A stretch of 64,000 nt of DNA from positions 6,696,001-6,760,000 of the forward strand of contig NZ_CP073318.1 of the NCBI RefSeq assembly GCF_018263855.1. The letters run 5' to 3'. This stretch comes from Kutzneria sp. CA-103260. GTDB taxonomy: Bacteria; Actinomycetota; Actinomycetes; Mycobacteriales; Pseudonocardiaceae. The notes below the pieces were generated by a model. It was given only the letters and a program-made list of their open reading frames with translations, was not told where the DNA came from and made no database searches. Shown piece by piece: positions 1-8,660 of the stretch. The position numbers and the translations under genes were made by a program. Position 1 is the first letter of the stretch, and every line of letters starts with the position of its first letter.

Positions 1-667
1 CCAGGTATGGCAGCCATTGGGGGTCAGCGTCGGCCACGCCCGCGAGCAGCCGCCAGTGCGGCCCACGGGGCGCGGTCGGCACGACCAACAGCCTCCAACC
101 CAGTTCGGACAGCATCTTGTCGGCCTTGCGGTGGTTGCACTTGGCACAGCAGGCCACGCAGTTGGTCCAACTGTGGGCACCCCCGCGCGAGCGCGGCACG
201 ACATGATCGATAGTCTCGGCCCGCCCGCCGCAGTACGCGCAGCGGTAGCGGTCCCGGTGCATCAGCCCGGCCCTGGTCAGCGGCACCCGGCCGCGATAGG
301 GGACCCGGACGTAGCTGGACAGCCGGATCACCGAGGGCACGACGACGCTCGCAGTGGAGGAATGCAGGATCAGACCGGCCGAGTCGCCGTGCACGACCTC
401 CGCCTTGCCGCAGACCACCAGCACCACCGCTCGCCGCAGCGGTAACGCCGTCAGCGGCTCGAACGTGGCGTTGAGCAGGAGCACCCGCCTTCGACCCCAA
501 CTTGGTCCGCCCGGCGCACCACGCGCCCGGTCCTGGCCGACCCGGTCCGCGTCCACGCTGGATACGTGACCGCTGACCGTGGCCTGGGCAGGAATTTGAG
601 ACAGGGGGACCCGCGGCGCCAGCCCCGATCTGGGGGCGCCGATCGGAGTTGGTTGTCGGTCGGGCAC
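1..667 (-). CDS. HNH endonuclease family protein (C-terminus cut by window edge)
   Basis: The protein reads leftward and runs off the left edge, so the last residues and stop are missing. I start it at GTG 667 because GGAGG lies seven bases upstream and the frame stays open to the edge. The C-terminal half carries a clear HNH zinc-nuclease signature: RYRCAYCGG, then TIDHVVPRSRGG, then CVACCAKCN. Together these hold two CxxC pairs and the metal/catalytic His of the beta-beta-alpha fold. The family is conserved in actinobacteria (M. tuberculosis Rv2469c type) and its substrate is unknown. The neighbours downstream (glbO, aglA) match the mycobacterial order, which supports orthology. The N-terminal 65 residues are Pro/Gly/Arg-rich and look disordered. 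Confidence 0.88.
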   Translation of the reverse strand, partial: MPDRQPTPIGAPRSGLAPRVPLSQIPAQATVSGHVSSVDADRVGQDRARGAPGGPSWGRRRVLLLNATFEPLTALPLRRAVVLVVCGKAEVVHGDSAGLILHSSTASVVVPSVIRLSSYVRVPYRGRVPLTRAGLMHRDRYRCAYCGGRAETIDHVVPRSRGGAHSWTNCVACCAKCNHRKADKMLSELGWRLLVVPTAPRGPHWRLLAGVADADPQWLPYL

Positions 668-731
668 GCGACCACCTCCACCGGTGCTGCCCTAGTCGAC
701 CACACTTGTGCCGTTCAACGCACGTGTGATG

Positions 732-745
732 CATGACATGTCATG
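732..745. promoter_or_regulatory. 14-bp perfect palindrome in a divergent promoter region
   Basis: CATGACATGTCATG is a perfect palindrome between the leftward HNH gene (start 667) and the rightward prolyl oligopeptidase (start 819). A CACGTG hexamer lies just before it at 721-726. The position fits a regulator-binding site for one or both genes. No regulator gene is adjacent, so the binding factor is unknown, and a chance palindrome cannot be excluded. Confidence 0.35.
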
Positions 746-818
746 AACCCGACGTGAAATCCATGGTGAACCGTGGCCTAACGGCGATCGTTTTCACCTA
801 GTCGCTACCCTTCGGCAG

Positions 819-2945
819 ATGACGGAGGCTCTCCCCCATTCGACGGCGTCCTATCCACCGGCCGAGCGGCTCGCGCTGGTCGAGGACCTGCACGGGCACG
901 CTGTGTCCGATCCCTACCGCTGGTTGGAGGACCCGGCCGACGAGCGCACCGTCGCCTGGTCGGCCGCACAGGACACGCTCACGGAGTCGTGGCTGACGGC
1001 GCTGCCCGGCCGCGAGGCGCTGCGGGGTCGGTTGGAGCGGCTGATGGCCGCCGGCAGCATCGGGACACCCGTCTGGCGCAACGGCCGCGCCTTCTTCACC
1101 CGCCGCGACCCCGGCCAGGACCACGCCTCGCTCTGGCTGCGTGAACGCGACGGCAGCGAGCGCGTGCTGCTCGACGTCAGCGTCATCGACCCGTCCGGGC
1201 GCACCACTCTGGACGGTTGGTCGCCGAGCCGCGAGGGCGCCCGGCTGGCTTACCAGATCTCGGTGGGCGGCAACGAGGAGTCGCTGCTGCACGTCCTGGA
1301 CGTCGACAGCGGCGAGCTGCTCGACGGCCCGATCGACCGCTGCCGGTACAGCTCCATCGGCTGGCTGCCCGGCGGCGAGGAGTTCTTCTACGTCCGCCGG
1401 CTGCCCACCGACCAGGTGCCGGCCGGCGAGGAGCTGTTCCACCGGCGGGTCTGGCGGCACCGTGTCGGCACGGACGCCGTGACCGACGCCAACGTGCACG
1501 GCGACGGCATGGACCCCACGTACTACTTCACGCTGCACACCTCGGAGGACGGTCACTGGCTGATCGTCGACGGCCGCCGCGGCACCACACAGCGGGAGGC
1601 GGTGTGGATCGCCGACCTCACGGCGGACGAGTTCGTACTGAACGACGTGCTGCCCGACGACGCCGGTGCGCGGTGCAACGCGTGGGTCGCCGGTGACGGC
1701 CGCCTGTACCTGCTGACCACGCTGGACGCCCCACGCGGCCGGCTGTGCGTCACCGACCCACAACGCCCCAGCCGTGAGCACTGGGCCGAGCTGGTCGCCG
1801 AGGAAACCGACTCCGTGCTGGAGAACGCCGAGTGGCTCCACGGCGTCGACGAGGGCGCCCACCTCGTGCTGCAGCGCACCCGTCACGCCGTGTCGGAGCT
1901 GCACCTGCACGACCCGTCCACCGGCGCTCACACCGGCCAGGTGCCGCTGCCGAGCAAGGGCAGCCTGCACGGCATCACCATGACCGACGCCCGCACCGAC
2001 AGCGGCGACGGCGTCCTGTGGTTCGGCTGGACCGACTTCACCACGCCGGTGTGCGTGCGCACCTTCCGTGTCGGCGCGACCGACACGGAACTGTGGGCCG
2101 CGGCACCGGGTTCGGTTGACGTGCCGCACGTGCGCACCGAGCAGCTGGAGTACGTCTCCAAGGACGGCACCGTGGTGCGCATGTTCGTCGTGTCGCCGAA
2201 CGGCCGCCCGGACCACCCGCTGCCGACGCTCGTCACCGGCTACGGCGGTTTCGCCCTCACGCGGCGTCCCGGCTACAACAGCACCGCGCTGGCCTGGGTG
2301 CAGTCCGGCGGCGTGTACGTCGTCGTGTCGCTGCGCGGTGGCAGCGAAGAGGGCGAGCAGTGGCACCAGGCCGGCATGCGCGACCGCAAGCAGAACGTCT
2401 TCGACGACTTCCACGCTGCCGCCGAGCACCTCGTCCGCCAGGGCTGGACCACGCCGGAACAGCTCGCGATCATGGGCGGATCCAACGGTGGTCTGCTTGT
2501 CGGAGCGGCGTTGACCCAAAGGCCGGAGTTGTACCGGGCGGTGGTGTGTTCCGCGCCACTGCTGGACATGGTGCGCTATGAGCGGTTTCTGCTGGGCAGG
2601 CTGTGGGCGGAGGAGTACGGCAGCGCCTCGGTGGCCGAAGAGCTGGCTTGGCTGCTGGCCTACTCCCCGTACCATCGGGTGCTCGAGGAGGTCGAGTATC
2701 CGGCCGTGCTGTTCACCGTCTTCGAGTCGGACAGCCGGGTGGACCCGAACCACGCCCGCAAGATGTGCGCAGCGTTGCAGCACGCCACCAGCGCGGACCC
2801 CACCAAGCACCCGGTGCTGATCCGGCGCGAGACCGAGGTCGGCCACGCGGCGCGGTCGGTGTCGCGCAGCGTGGCGCTGGCCGTCGACGAGCTCGGCTTC
2901 CTCGCCAACGAGGTCGGCTTGGAGCTGGAGGAACCGCATATATGA
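819..2945 (+). CDS. Prolyl oligopeptidase family serine peptidase (S9A)
   Basis: A 708-residue peptidase of the S9A family, which cleaves short peptides after proline and is usually cytoplasmic. The N-terminus (DPYRWLEDPADERT) is the typical S9A entry motif. The middle 400 residues fit the seven-bladed beta-propeller that gates the active site. The C-terminal alpha/beta-hydrolase domain carries the whole triad: Ser555 in GGSNGG, Asp638 in SDSRVDP and His676 in EVGHAAR. These positions are close to those of the mammalian enzyme, and the length is normal. There is no signal peptide. The stop overlaps the next start (ATGA), so it is probably translated together with the MscS channel gene. No functional link between the two is evident. 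Confidence 0.95.
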   Translation: MTEALPHSTASYPPAERLALVEDLHGHAVSDPYRWLEDPADERTVAWSAAQDTLTESWLTALPGREALRGRLERLMAAGSIGTPVWRNGRAFFTRRDPGQDHASLWLRERDGSERVLLDVSVIDPSGRTTLDGWSPSREGARLAYQISVGGNEESLLHVLDVDSGELLDGPIDRCRYSSIGWLPGGEEFFYVRRLPTDQVPAGEELFHRRVWRHRVGTDAVTDANVHGDGMDPTYYFTLHTSEDGHWLIVDGRRGTTQREAVWIADLTADEFVLNDVLPDDAGARCNAWVAGDGRLYLLTTLDAPRGRLCVTDPQRPSREHWAELVAEETDSVLENAEWLHGVDEGAHLVLQRTRHAVSELHLHDPSTGAHTGQVPLPSKGSLHGITMTDARTDSGDGVLWFGWTDFTTPVCVRTFRVGATDTELWAAAPGSVDVPHVRTEQLEYVSKDGTVVRMFVVSPNGRPDHPLPTLVTGYGGFALTRRPGYNSTALAWVQSGGVYVVVSLRGGSEEGEQWHQAGMRDRKQNVFDDFHAAAEHLVRQGWTTPEQLAIMGGSNGGLLVGAALTQRPELYRAVVCSAPLLDMVRYERFLLGRLWAEEYGSASVAEELAWLLAYSPYHRVLEEVEYPAVLFTVFESDSRVDPNHARKMCAALQHATSADPTKHPVLIRRETEVGHAARSVSRSVALAVDELGFLANEVGLELEEPHI

Positions 2946-3928
2946 CCGGGCAGGACAACACGGTGGTCGCGGCGGCCGGGTGGTTCGCCGACAACTGGCC
3001 GTCGTTAGTCGCCGGAGCCATCCATATCGCGATCTTCGTGGTGCTCGCCATGGTGATCCGGTTGGTGCTCCACCGGATGATCGACAAGTTCACCCAGGGC
3101 AGCGGCGACATGCCGCCGCTGCTGCGTCCGCTGAAGGAGCGGGCGCAGCAGCTGCCCGCCCCACAGCGGTCGGAACGGCGCAGACAGCGGGCCAAGACCA
3201 TCGGCTCGGTGCTCAAGTCGCTGACCTCCCTGGTGGCCTACGGGATCGCCTTCCTGATGATCCTGCAGCAGCTCGACATCAACATCACCCCGATCATCGC
3301 CTCGGCCGGCGTGCTGGGCGTCGCCATCGGTTTCGGCGCCCAGTCGCTGGTCCGGGACTTCTTGTCCGGCGTGTTCATGATGCTGGAGGACCAGTACGGC
3401 GTCGGCGACGTGATCGACGCCGGCCAGGCCACCGGCACCGTCGAGGCGGTCGGCCTGCGCGTGACCACGCTGCGTGACGTCAACGGCACGGTCTGGTACG
3501 TGCGCAACGGCGAGATCGTCCGGATCGGCAACTCCAGCCAGGGCTTCGCCGTCGCCGTCGTGGACGTGCCGCTGGCGCACGGCAGCGTGGACGAGGCGCT
3601 GACCGTGATGGGCGAGACCGCGGAGCAGGTCGTGGCCGAGGCGCCGCTGTCCGACGACGTGATGGACGCCCCGCAGGTGCTCGGCGTGGAGAAGGTCACC
3701 CCCGAGGGCATCACGCTGCGGCTGACCGTCAAGGTCCGGCCCGGCCGGCAGTGGGCCACCCAGCGACTGCTGCGGGCCCGGATCATGGGCGCGTTCGTCA
3801 CCGCCGGCATCGAGCCGCACTTCGTGCGCCTGCCGCCGAAGCCGGAGGAGGAGCCGCGCAAGCCCGCGCCGGCCCGGCCGCGGGCCAACGGCTTCGACGA
3901 CGCCAAATCTTCCGACCTGGGCAGCTAG
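2942..3928 (+). CDS. Mechanosensitive channel, MscS family
   Basis: A 328-residue small-conductance mechanosensitive channel that releases solutes on osmotic downshock. Residues about 22-42 form one membrane helix and about 95-120 a second. The pore helix and following segment (GVLGVAIGFGAQSLVRDFLSG) have the Gly/Ala packing typical of MscS TM3. The beta domain follows (DVIDAGQATGTVEAVGLRVTTLRD). The cytoplasmic tail is Pro/Arg-rich and ends in a disordered stretch. The charged segment between TM1 and TM2 (QRSERRRQRAKT) is a common actinobacterial feature. The start codon overlaps the stop of the upstream peptidase gene by four bases, which fixes it. Confidence 0.95.
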   Translation: MTGQDNTVVAAAGWFADNWPSLVAGAIHIAIFVVLAMVIRLVLHRMIDKFTQGSGDMPPLLRPLKERAQQLPAPQRSERRRQRAKTIGSVLKSLTSLVAYGIAFLMILQQLDINITPIIASAGVLGVAIGFGAQSLVRDFLSGVFMMLEDQYGVGDVIDAGQATGTVEAVGLRVTTLRDVNGTVWYVRNGEIVRIGNSSQGFAVAVVDVPLAHGSVDEALTVMGETAEQVVAEAPLSDDVMDAPQVLGVEKVTPEGITLRLTVKVRPGRQWATQRLLRARIMGAFVTAGIEPHFVRLPPKPEEEPRKPAPARPRANGFDDAKSSDLGS

Positions 3929-3943
3929 TGCGAGGATTGTGAC

Positions 3944-4327
3944 GTGGGAACGCCGCAGAGCTTTTACGAGGCCGTCGGCGGCGAGGAGACGTTCCGCCGC
4001 ATCGTCGGCCGCTTCTACGCCGAGGTCGCCAAGGACGAGGTGCTCCGTCCGCTCTACCCGGAGGAGGACCTCGGGCCGGCCGAGGAGCGCCTGCGGCTGT
4101 TCCTGATCCAGTACTGGGGTGGCCCGCACACCTACTCCGACCAGCGCGGGCATCCCCGGCTGCGGATGCGGCACGTGCCGTTCACCATCGGCCCCATCCA
4201 GCGGGACGCCTGGCTGCGGTGCATGCGGATCGCCGTGGACGAGGAGCGGCTGCCCGAGCCGCTGCGCCAGCAGCTGTGGGAGTACCTGGAGATGGCGGCC
4301 AACAGTCTGCTCAACAGCTGGGTGTGA
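3944..4327 (+). CDS. glbO: Group II truncated hemoglobin
   Basis: A 127-residue 2-on-2 globin of the TrHbO type, which binds oxygen tightly and is linked in mycobacteria to terminal-oxidase function and redox protection. The proximal haem ligand is the His in RMRHVPF. The B-helix Tyr (FYAEV) and the G8 Trp (RDAWLRCM) that shape the TrHbO distal pocket are both present. YWGGPHTYSDQRGHPRLRMRH is the signature stretch. It starts at GTG 3944, 15 bp after the MscS stop. It is followed by aglA, as in M. tuberculosis (Rv2470-Rv2471). Confidence 0.96.
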   Translation: MGTPQSFYEAVGGEETFRRIVGRFYAEVAKDEVLRPLYPEEDLGPAEERLRLFLIQYWGGPHTYSDQRGHPRLRMRHVPFTIGPIQRDAWLRCMRIAVDEERLPEPLRQQLWEYLEMAANSLLNSWV

Positions 4328-4429
4328 GATCCCGGTGAGAACGATCACTGGGCGGCTGACCACGGTTTTCCGGTGGGCGTAACCCATTAGGGGACAACCA
4401 ATCCCGGACGGATGGCATGATGACACCCT

Positions 4430-6025
4430 GTGCGACGATCCGCTGACGTTCATGCCGAGATCGCCGAGAAGTCGGCTTGGTGGCGCGACGCGGTCTTCTA
4501 CCAGGTGTACGTCAGGTCCTTCGCGGACTCCGACGGGGACGGCGTCGGCGATCTCGAGGGCATCCGGTCCCGACTGGGTTACCTCGAACTGCTCGGCGTG
4601 GACGCGCTCTGGTTGACGCCGTTCTACCGGTCGCCGATGGCCGACCACGGCTACGACGTCGCCGACCCGCGGGACGTCGACCCGCTGTTCGGCGACCTGG
4701 CCGCGTTCGACCGCCTCGTCGCGGACGCGCACAACTGCGGCATCAAGGTCACCGTCGACCTCGTGCCCAACCACACCAGCGACCAGCATGAGTGGTTCCA
4801 GGCCGCGCTGCGGGCCGGCCCTGGCAGCCCCGAGCGGGACCGCTACCACTTCCGGGACGGCCGGGGCGGCGACGGTTCGCAGCCGCCCAACAACTGGACC
4901 AGCGTCTTCGGCGGGCCGGCGTGGACCCGGGTCGCCGACGGGCAGTGGTACCTGCACCTGTTCGCGCCGCAGCAGCCCGACCTGAACTGGGCCAATCCCG
5001 AGGTTCGGGTCGACCTCGAGCGCACCCTCCGGTTCTGGCTCGACCGGGGCGCCGACGGCTTCCGTATCGACGTCGCCCACGGCATGGCCAAGCCGTACGG
5101 GCTGCCCGACATGGACCCCCGGGCCTCCGTCGGCGCCGGGGTGCTGCACGACAACGCCCTCGACCCCCGGTTCGACGACGACGGCGTGCACGAGATCCAC
5201 CGGATGATCCGCAAGGTGCTCGACGAGTACCCGAACGCCATGGCCGTCGGCGAGATCTGGGTCAAGGAGAACGAGCGCTTCACCCGCTATCTGCGGGCCG
5301 ACGAACTCCACCTCGGCTTCAACTTCCGCTTGGTGGAAGCCGAGTTCGACGCCGACTCGGTGCGGACCGCCATCGACTCCTCGCTGGCCGCCGTCGCCTA
5401 CGTCGACTCCCCCGCCACCTGGACCCTCTCCAACCACGACGTCGTCCGGCACGTCACCCGCTACGGCGACGGGCCGCTGGGCCGGCAGCGGGCCCGGGCC
5501 ATGGCCCTCGTCGAGCTCGCACTGCCCGGCGTCGTCTACGTCTACAACGGCGAGGAGCTCGGGCTGCCCAACGTCGAGCTACCCGAGTGGGCGTTGCAGG
5601 ACCCCATCTGGCTCCGCTCCGGGCACACCGAACGTGGCCGCGATGGCTGCCGGGTGCCCCTCCCGTGGGAGGGCGACCAGCCGCCCTTCGGCTTCTCCTC
5701 CGGCGCCGCCACCTGGCTGCCCATGCCCCATGAGTGGGCCGGGCTCACCGTCGAGTCCCAGCTCGAGGACCCCGGCTCGATGCTCTCGCTCTACCGGCAG
5801 GCCCTTGAGCTGCGCAAGACCCATCCGGCCTTCGGCGGCGAGAGCCTCGAGTGGTACGGCGCGCCACCCGGCTGCTTCGCCTTCCGTCGCAAGGGCGGCG
5901 GCCTCATCTGCGCCCTCAACACCGGCAGCGCCCCTGTGCCTCTGCCGCCCGGCCAGGTCCTGCTGGCCAGCGGGCCCATGGCCGCCGACCAACTCCCTCC
6001 CGACACTGCTGTCTGGCTGGTCTGA
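4430..6025 (+). CDS. aglA: Alpha-glucosidase, GH13 family
   Basis: A 531-residue glycoside hydrolase (oligo-1,6-glucosidase/alpha-glucosidase clade) that cleaves terminal alpha-glucosyl bonds of malto- or isomalto-oligosaccharides. The TIM barrel opens with WWRDAVFYQVYVRSFADSDGDGVGDLEG. The catalytic residues are visible: nucleophile Asp214 in GFRIDVAHG, acid/base Glu275 in AVGEIWV and transition-state Asp337 in LSNHDVVRH. The loop DLVPNHTSDQH is also typical. There is no signal peptide, so it is cytoplasmic. A C-terminal beta domain ends at VWLV. Position after glbO matches Rv2471. GTG 4430 gives the usual family length; trehalose synthase is less likely because of the short C-terminus. Confidence 0.95.
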   Translation: MRRSADVHAEIAEKSAWWRDAVFYQVYVRSFADSDGDGVGDLEGIRSRLGYLELLGVDALWLTPFYRSPMADHGYDVADPRDVDPLFGDLAAFDRLVADAHNCGIKVTVDLVPNHTSDQHEWFQAALRAGPGSPERDRYHFRDGRGGDGSQPPNNWTSVFGGPAWTRVADGQWYLHLFAPQQPDLNWANPEVRVDLERTLRFWLDRGADGFRIDVAHGMAKPYGLPDMDPRASVGAGVLHDNALDPRFDDDGVHEIHRMIRKVLDEYPNAMAVGEIWVKENERFTRYLRADELHLGFNFRLVEAEFDADSVRTAIDSSLAAVAYVDSPATWTLSNHDVVRHVTRYGDGPLGRQRARAMALVELALPGVVYVYNGEELGLPNVELPEWALQDPIWLRSGHTERGRDGCRVPLPWEGDQPPFGFSSGAATWLPMPHEWAGLTVESQLEDPGSMLSLYRQALELRKTHPAFGGESLEWYGAPPGCFAFRRKGGGLICALNTGSAPVPLPPGQVLLASGPMAADQLPPDTAVWLV

Positions 6026-6602
6026 GCCGCCAGGGTGCCGGCGAGCCCGGCTTCTCCGAGCCACTGCCCTTCCACCTGCGGTGCCCGTCCGATTGGCAGC
6101 CGTCTCGGCCCCTCCGGTGGCAGCACCCGGCCAATTGACAGCGGCCCTGCCCGTTCGAGCCACGAGCCCCTCCGGCCGCTGCTCCCGTCCGGTCGTCGAC
6201 AACCACCCGGCTCCCCAAGCCACTTGGCTGTCTGGCAGCGGTGCCCGTCCAGCCGACCACCAGGCGGTTAGTTCGAGCCACCCGCCCCTTCGGCTGCGGC
6301 ACCCATGCGATCGACAGCCCCTGGCTCGCATGAGCCAGCCGCCAGATCCGGCCTCGGCGCCGCCAGCCCTCGCCCCAACGCGGGCCAATCGCCAAACCAA
6401 TCCCGCCACACCACCAACCATCTCCAGCCCATCCAGCCAACCGGTCTTGGCCGCCAGCCGCCCCCTGGATGCCAGCCGCTCCGTGCTCGCCCGGCTCCTG
6501 TAAGCCACCCAACCGGTCCGTTCGGCCACGCGTCCGGCCTGATCAGAGAGCGTTCACTGGTAGTTCCGCCCGCGTTGGCGTGCGGCGGTTAGCTTGCCGG
6601 CC
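6026..6602. other. C-rich, internally repetitive intergenic stretch without a convincing gene
   Basis: About 575 bases separate aglA from the phosphoesterase gene. Frames are open on both strands, but none has a recognisable product, a good start or a ribosome binding site. The + strand is strongly C-rich and shows degenerate internal repetition. For example GTTCGAGCCAC recurs at 6153 and 6271, followed each time by similar CCCCTYCGG and GCGGC strings. GTGCCCGTCC recurs at 6081 and 6241. A weaker copy begins near 6056. The last 50 bases probably hold the promoter of the next gene. I see no tRNA, transposon ends or attachment site. Confidence 0.5.
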
Positions 6603-8438
6603 ATGACTGACTCAAGTCGTCGCAGTTTCCTGCGCGGTGCCGGACTCATCGGTGCGGGCGTGGCGGCGAGCAGCGCCCTCGGCGCCGCGTCCGCGGCCGC
6701 CGCCCCGTCGTCGACGTCCGGCTGGTGCCCCGACCCGAACGACCCGCGCTTCACGCTCGTCGTCATGCCGGACACGCAGTACCTGTTCGACGAGGACCGC
6801 GGCGACGCCGCCCCGTTGGACGCCTCGCTGCGCTATGTGCTCGACGGCGGCGATGACAACGTTGTCTTCCTGTCGCACCTCGGTGACCTGACCGAGCATG
6901 GCGAGGCCGGCGAGATCGCCCAGATCGGCCACTCGTTCCAAGCCCTGGACCGCAACCGGGTCGGCTACAGCGTGCTGGCCGGCAACCACGACGTGAACTC
7001 CTCCACCGACGACCAGCGCGGCAGCAGCCCATGGCTGTCCGCTTTCGGTCCGCAGCGGTTCCACGGTTCGCCGACCTACCGCGGCTCGTCGAAGGACGGC
7101 TACAACAGCTACCACGTCTTCCGTGCCGCCGGCCGCGACTGGCTCGTCCTCGCCCTCGACTGGCGGCTCTCGCCGGCCGGCTTCGACTGGGCGCGGTCGG
7201 TGATCCGGCAGCATCCGAAAACGCCGGTCATCCTCACCACGCACGAACTCGCCTACGCCGACGACTCCGGGCAGGCCTCGCTGTCCGACTACGGCCAGCA
7301 GCTGTGGGACCAGCTCATCAACGACAACGACCAGATCTTCCTCACCCTCAACGGCCACTTCTGGCCGCCGGGGCGGGCCGTGCTGCGCAACAAGGCCGGG
7401 CACGACGTGCACGTGCACATCACCAACTACCAGGACCACTACTACGGCGGCAGCGCCATGATCCGCCTCTACCGCTTCGACCTGGCCCGCAACGTCGTCG
7501 ACGTGTCGACCATCTCGCCCTGGCTGCTCGCCCAGAACTCGTCCCGGCTCAACGAGCTCGACCGGCGGGAGATCGAGCTGACCGGCCCGGTGAACCGGTT
7601 CACGCTCGACATCGACTTCACCGACCGATTCAGCGGCTTCGCCCCGGTGCCGCCGCCCGCCTCCCGACCGGCGCGGGACGTGCTGATCCCCGGCACGCTC
7701 GCCTACTGGCGGTTCGACAACGGGCCCGCCGCCGGCACGCCCTTCGCCGACGGTTTCGTGCAACGTGACCTCTCAGGTCACGGCAACGACCTTGCCCGGG
7801 TGACTATGCCCGGCAGCGCTCCGTCGGCGTTGACCTGGTCCACCGACTTCCACCCCAGCGCCCCCGCGCACGGCAGCCTCCGCTTCGACGGCGGCAAGAA
7901 CCCCGGGCACGGCGCGTACCTGCGGACCGTCGACAACGCGCCCCTCAACTCCGCCGACTTCCAGCACGGCTACACGATCGAGGCGTTCGTCAAGGTGCCC
8001 GGCGACTTCAAGAACGGCCTGCACGCGTGGTGCGGCATCTTCTCCCGGCTCTGTCGTGGCGGCGACGCCGGCAAGACCGGCGACGATCCGAACGAGCCCG
8101 CCGCCACCCTGGCCCTGTCCGACGGCGCACAGTTCCAGTGGGCTGTCTTCCCGTTGAACCAGAACGGCATCTCCACCTGCTGGGGCCACGAGCTGCCCCT
8201 CGACCAGTGGTGGCACGTCGCCCTTGTCAACAATGGTCAACACACGTCAATGTTCGTCGAGGGTTGTCAAGTGTTGAGGAACCCCAAGACACCCGCCGTC
8301 GGCATCGCCGGCACCGGCAACTGGCTGCTCGGCGCCTACGACTACGACCGCACCGTCGACCAGGGCTTCTACGGCTGGATCGGCGACGTCCGCATCGTCA
8401 ACCGCGCCCTGTCCGTCCACGAGTTCATGCTTCGCTGA
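6603..8438 (+). CDS. Tat-exported metallophosphoesterase with C-terminal LamG-like domain
   Basis: A 611-residue secreted calcineurin-type phosphoesterase. The N-terminus SRRSFLRG followed by a hydrophobic Ala-rich stretch and AAAAP is a twin-arginine signal, so the protein folds in the cytoplasm before export. The catalytic domain has the dimetal motifs in order: MPDTQ, LSHLGDLTEHG, LAGNHDVN, TTHE and NGHFWP. From about residue 370 a second domain (LAYWRFDNGP, YTIEAFVKVP, WWHVALVNNG, IGDVRIVNRALS) is a LamG/concanavalin-like sugar- or surface-binding module. I prefer ATG 6603 over TTG 6594 because it places the twin Arg correctly. The substrate is unknown. Confidence 0.9.
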   Translation: MTDSSRRSFLRGAGLIGAGVAASSALGAASAAAAPSSTSGWCPDPNDPRFTLVVMPDTQYLFDEDRGDAAPLDASLRYVLDGGDDNVVFLSHLGDLTEHGEAGEIAQIGHSFQALDRNRVGYSVLAGNHDVNSSTDDQRGSSPWLSAFGPQRFHGSPTYRGSSKDGYNSYHVFRAAGRDWLVLALDWRLSPAGFDWARSVIRQHPKTPVILTTHELAYADDSGQASLSDYGQQLWDQLINDNDQIFLTLNGHFWPPGRAVLRNKAGHDVHVHITNYQDHYYGGSAMIRLYRFDLARNVVDVSTISPWLLAQNSSRLNELDRREIELTGPVNRFTLDIDFTDRFSGFAPVPPPASRPARDVLIPGTLAYWRFDNGPAAGTPFADGFVQRDLSGHGNDLARVTMPGSAPSALTWSTDFHPSAPAHGSLRFDGGKNPGHGAYLRTVDNAPLNSADFQHGYTIEAFVKVPGDFKNGLHAWCGIFSRLCRGGDAGKTGDDPNEPAATLALSDGAQFQWAVFPLNQNGISTCWGHELPLDQWWHVALVNNGQHTSMFVEGCQVLRNPKTPAVGIAGTGNWLLGAYDYDRTVDQGFYGWIGDVRIVNRALSVHEFMLR

Positions 8439-8442
8439 CGAC

Positions 8443-8660
8443 TTCGTCGACTTCGCCGGCCATCCCAATTCCGCCGGCGAAGTCGACCGTCACCCAACCG
8501 GGATCGCCAACCCGCTCGTCTCAGCCGGTCGACACAACGTCGTCGACCAGCTCAAGTTCGACGCTCGGCTCGACTTCGTCGCAGAGCTCGACTTCGCCGG
8601 ACTGGTCGATGTCGTCAGGTTGGTCGATTTCGTCGGACTGCTGGATTTCGTCAGACCAGC
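8443..8660. repeat. Degenerate 18-bp tandem repeat, island 1
   Basis: Between two convergent genes the sequence repeats with an exact 18-base period. The strings CGACTTCGTC, CGACTTCGCC, CGATGTCGTC, CGATTTCGTC and GGATTTCGTC begin at 8571, 8589, 8607, 8625 and 8643. Looser copies occur at 8535 and 8553. The left part holds CCCAATTCCGCCGGCGAA (8464-8481), nearly identical to a unit of the island at 54 kb. Read on the + strand the units give hexapeptides such as LDFVAE, LDFAGL and VDFVGL, but there is no start or ribosome binding site. The last unit overlaps the end of the leftward gene at 8651. Confidence 0.75.
8446..8487. terminator. 15-bp perfect stem-loop between convergent genes
   Basis: GTCGACTTCGCCGGC (8446-8460) and its exact reverse complement (8473-8487) are separated by 12 bases. 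The hairpin lies eight bases after the phosphoesterase stop and could end transcription from both sides. It has no T-run, as is usual for actinobacterial terminators. It is built from the same sequence as the 18-bp repeats, so a terminator role is an inference. Confidence 0.55.

Noticed and set aside
24..734. Long leftward open frame of 236 codons overlapping the HNH gene
   Set aside because: It is Arg/Gly-rich frame-shadow sequence. The HNH motifs are in another frame, which has a proper ribosome binding site at 667.
5579..6529. Leftward 316-codon open frame over the aglA end and the C-rich gap
   Set aside because: Half of it is antisense to aglA and the rest is low-complexity; no start signal and no recognisable domain.
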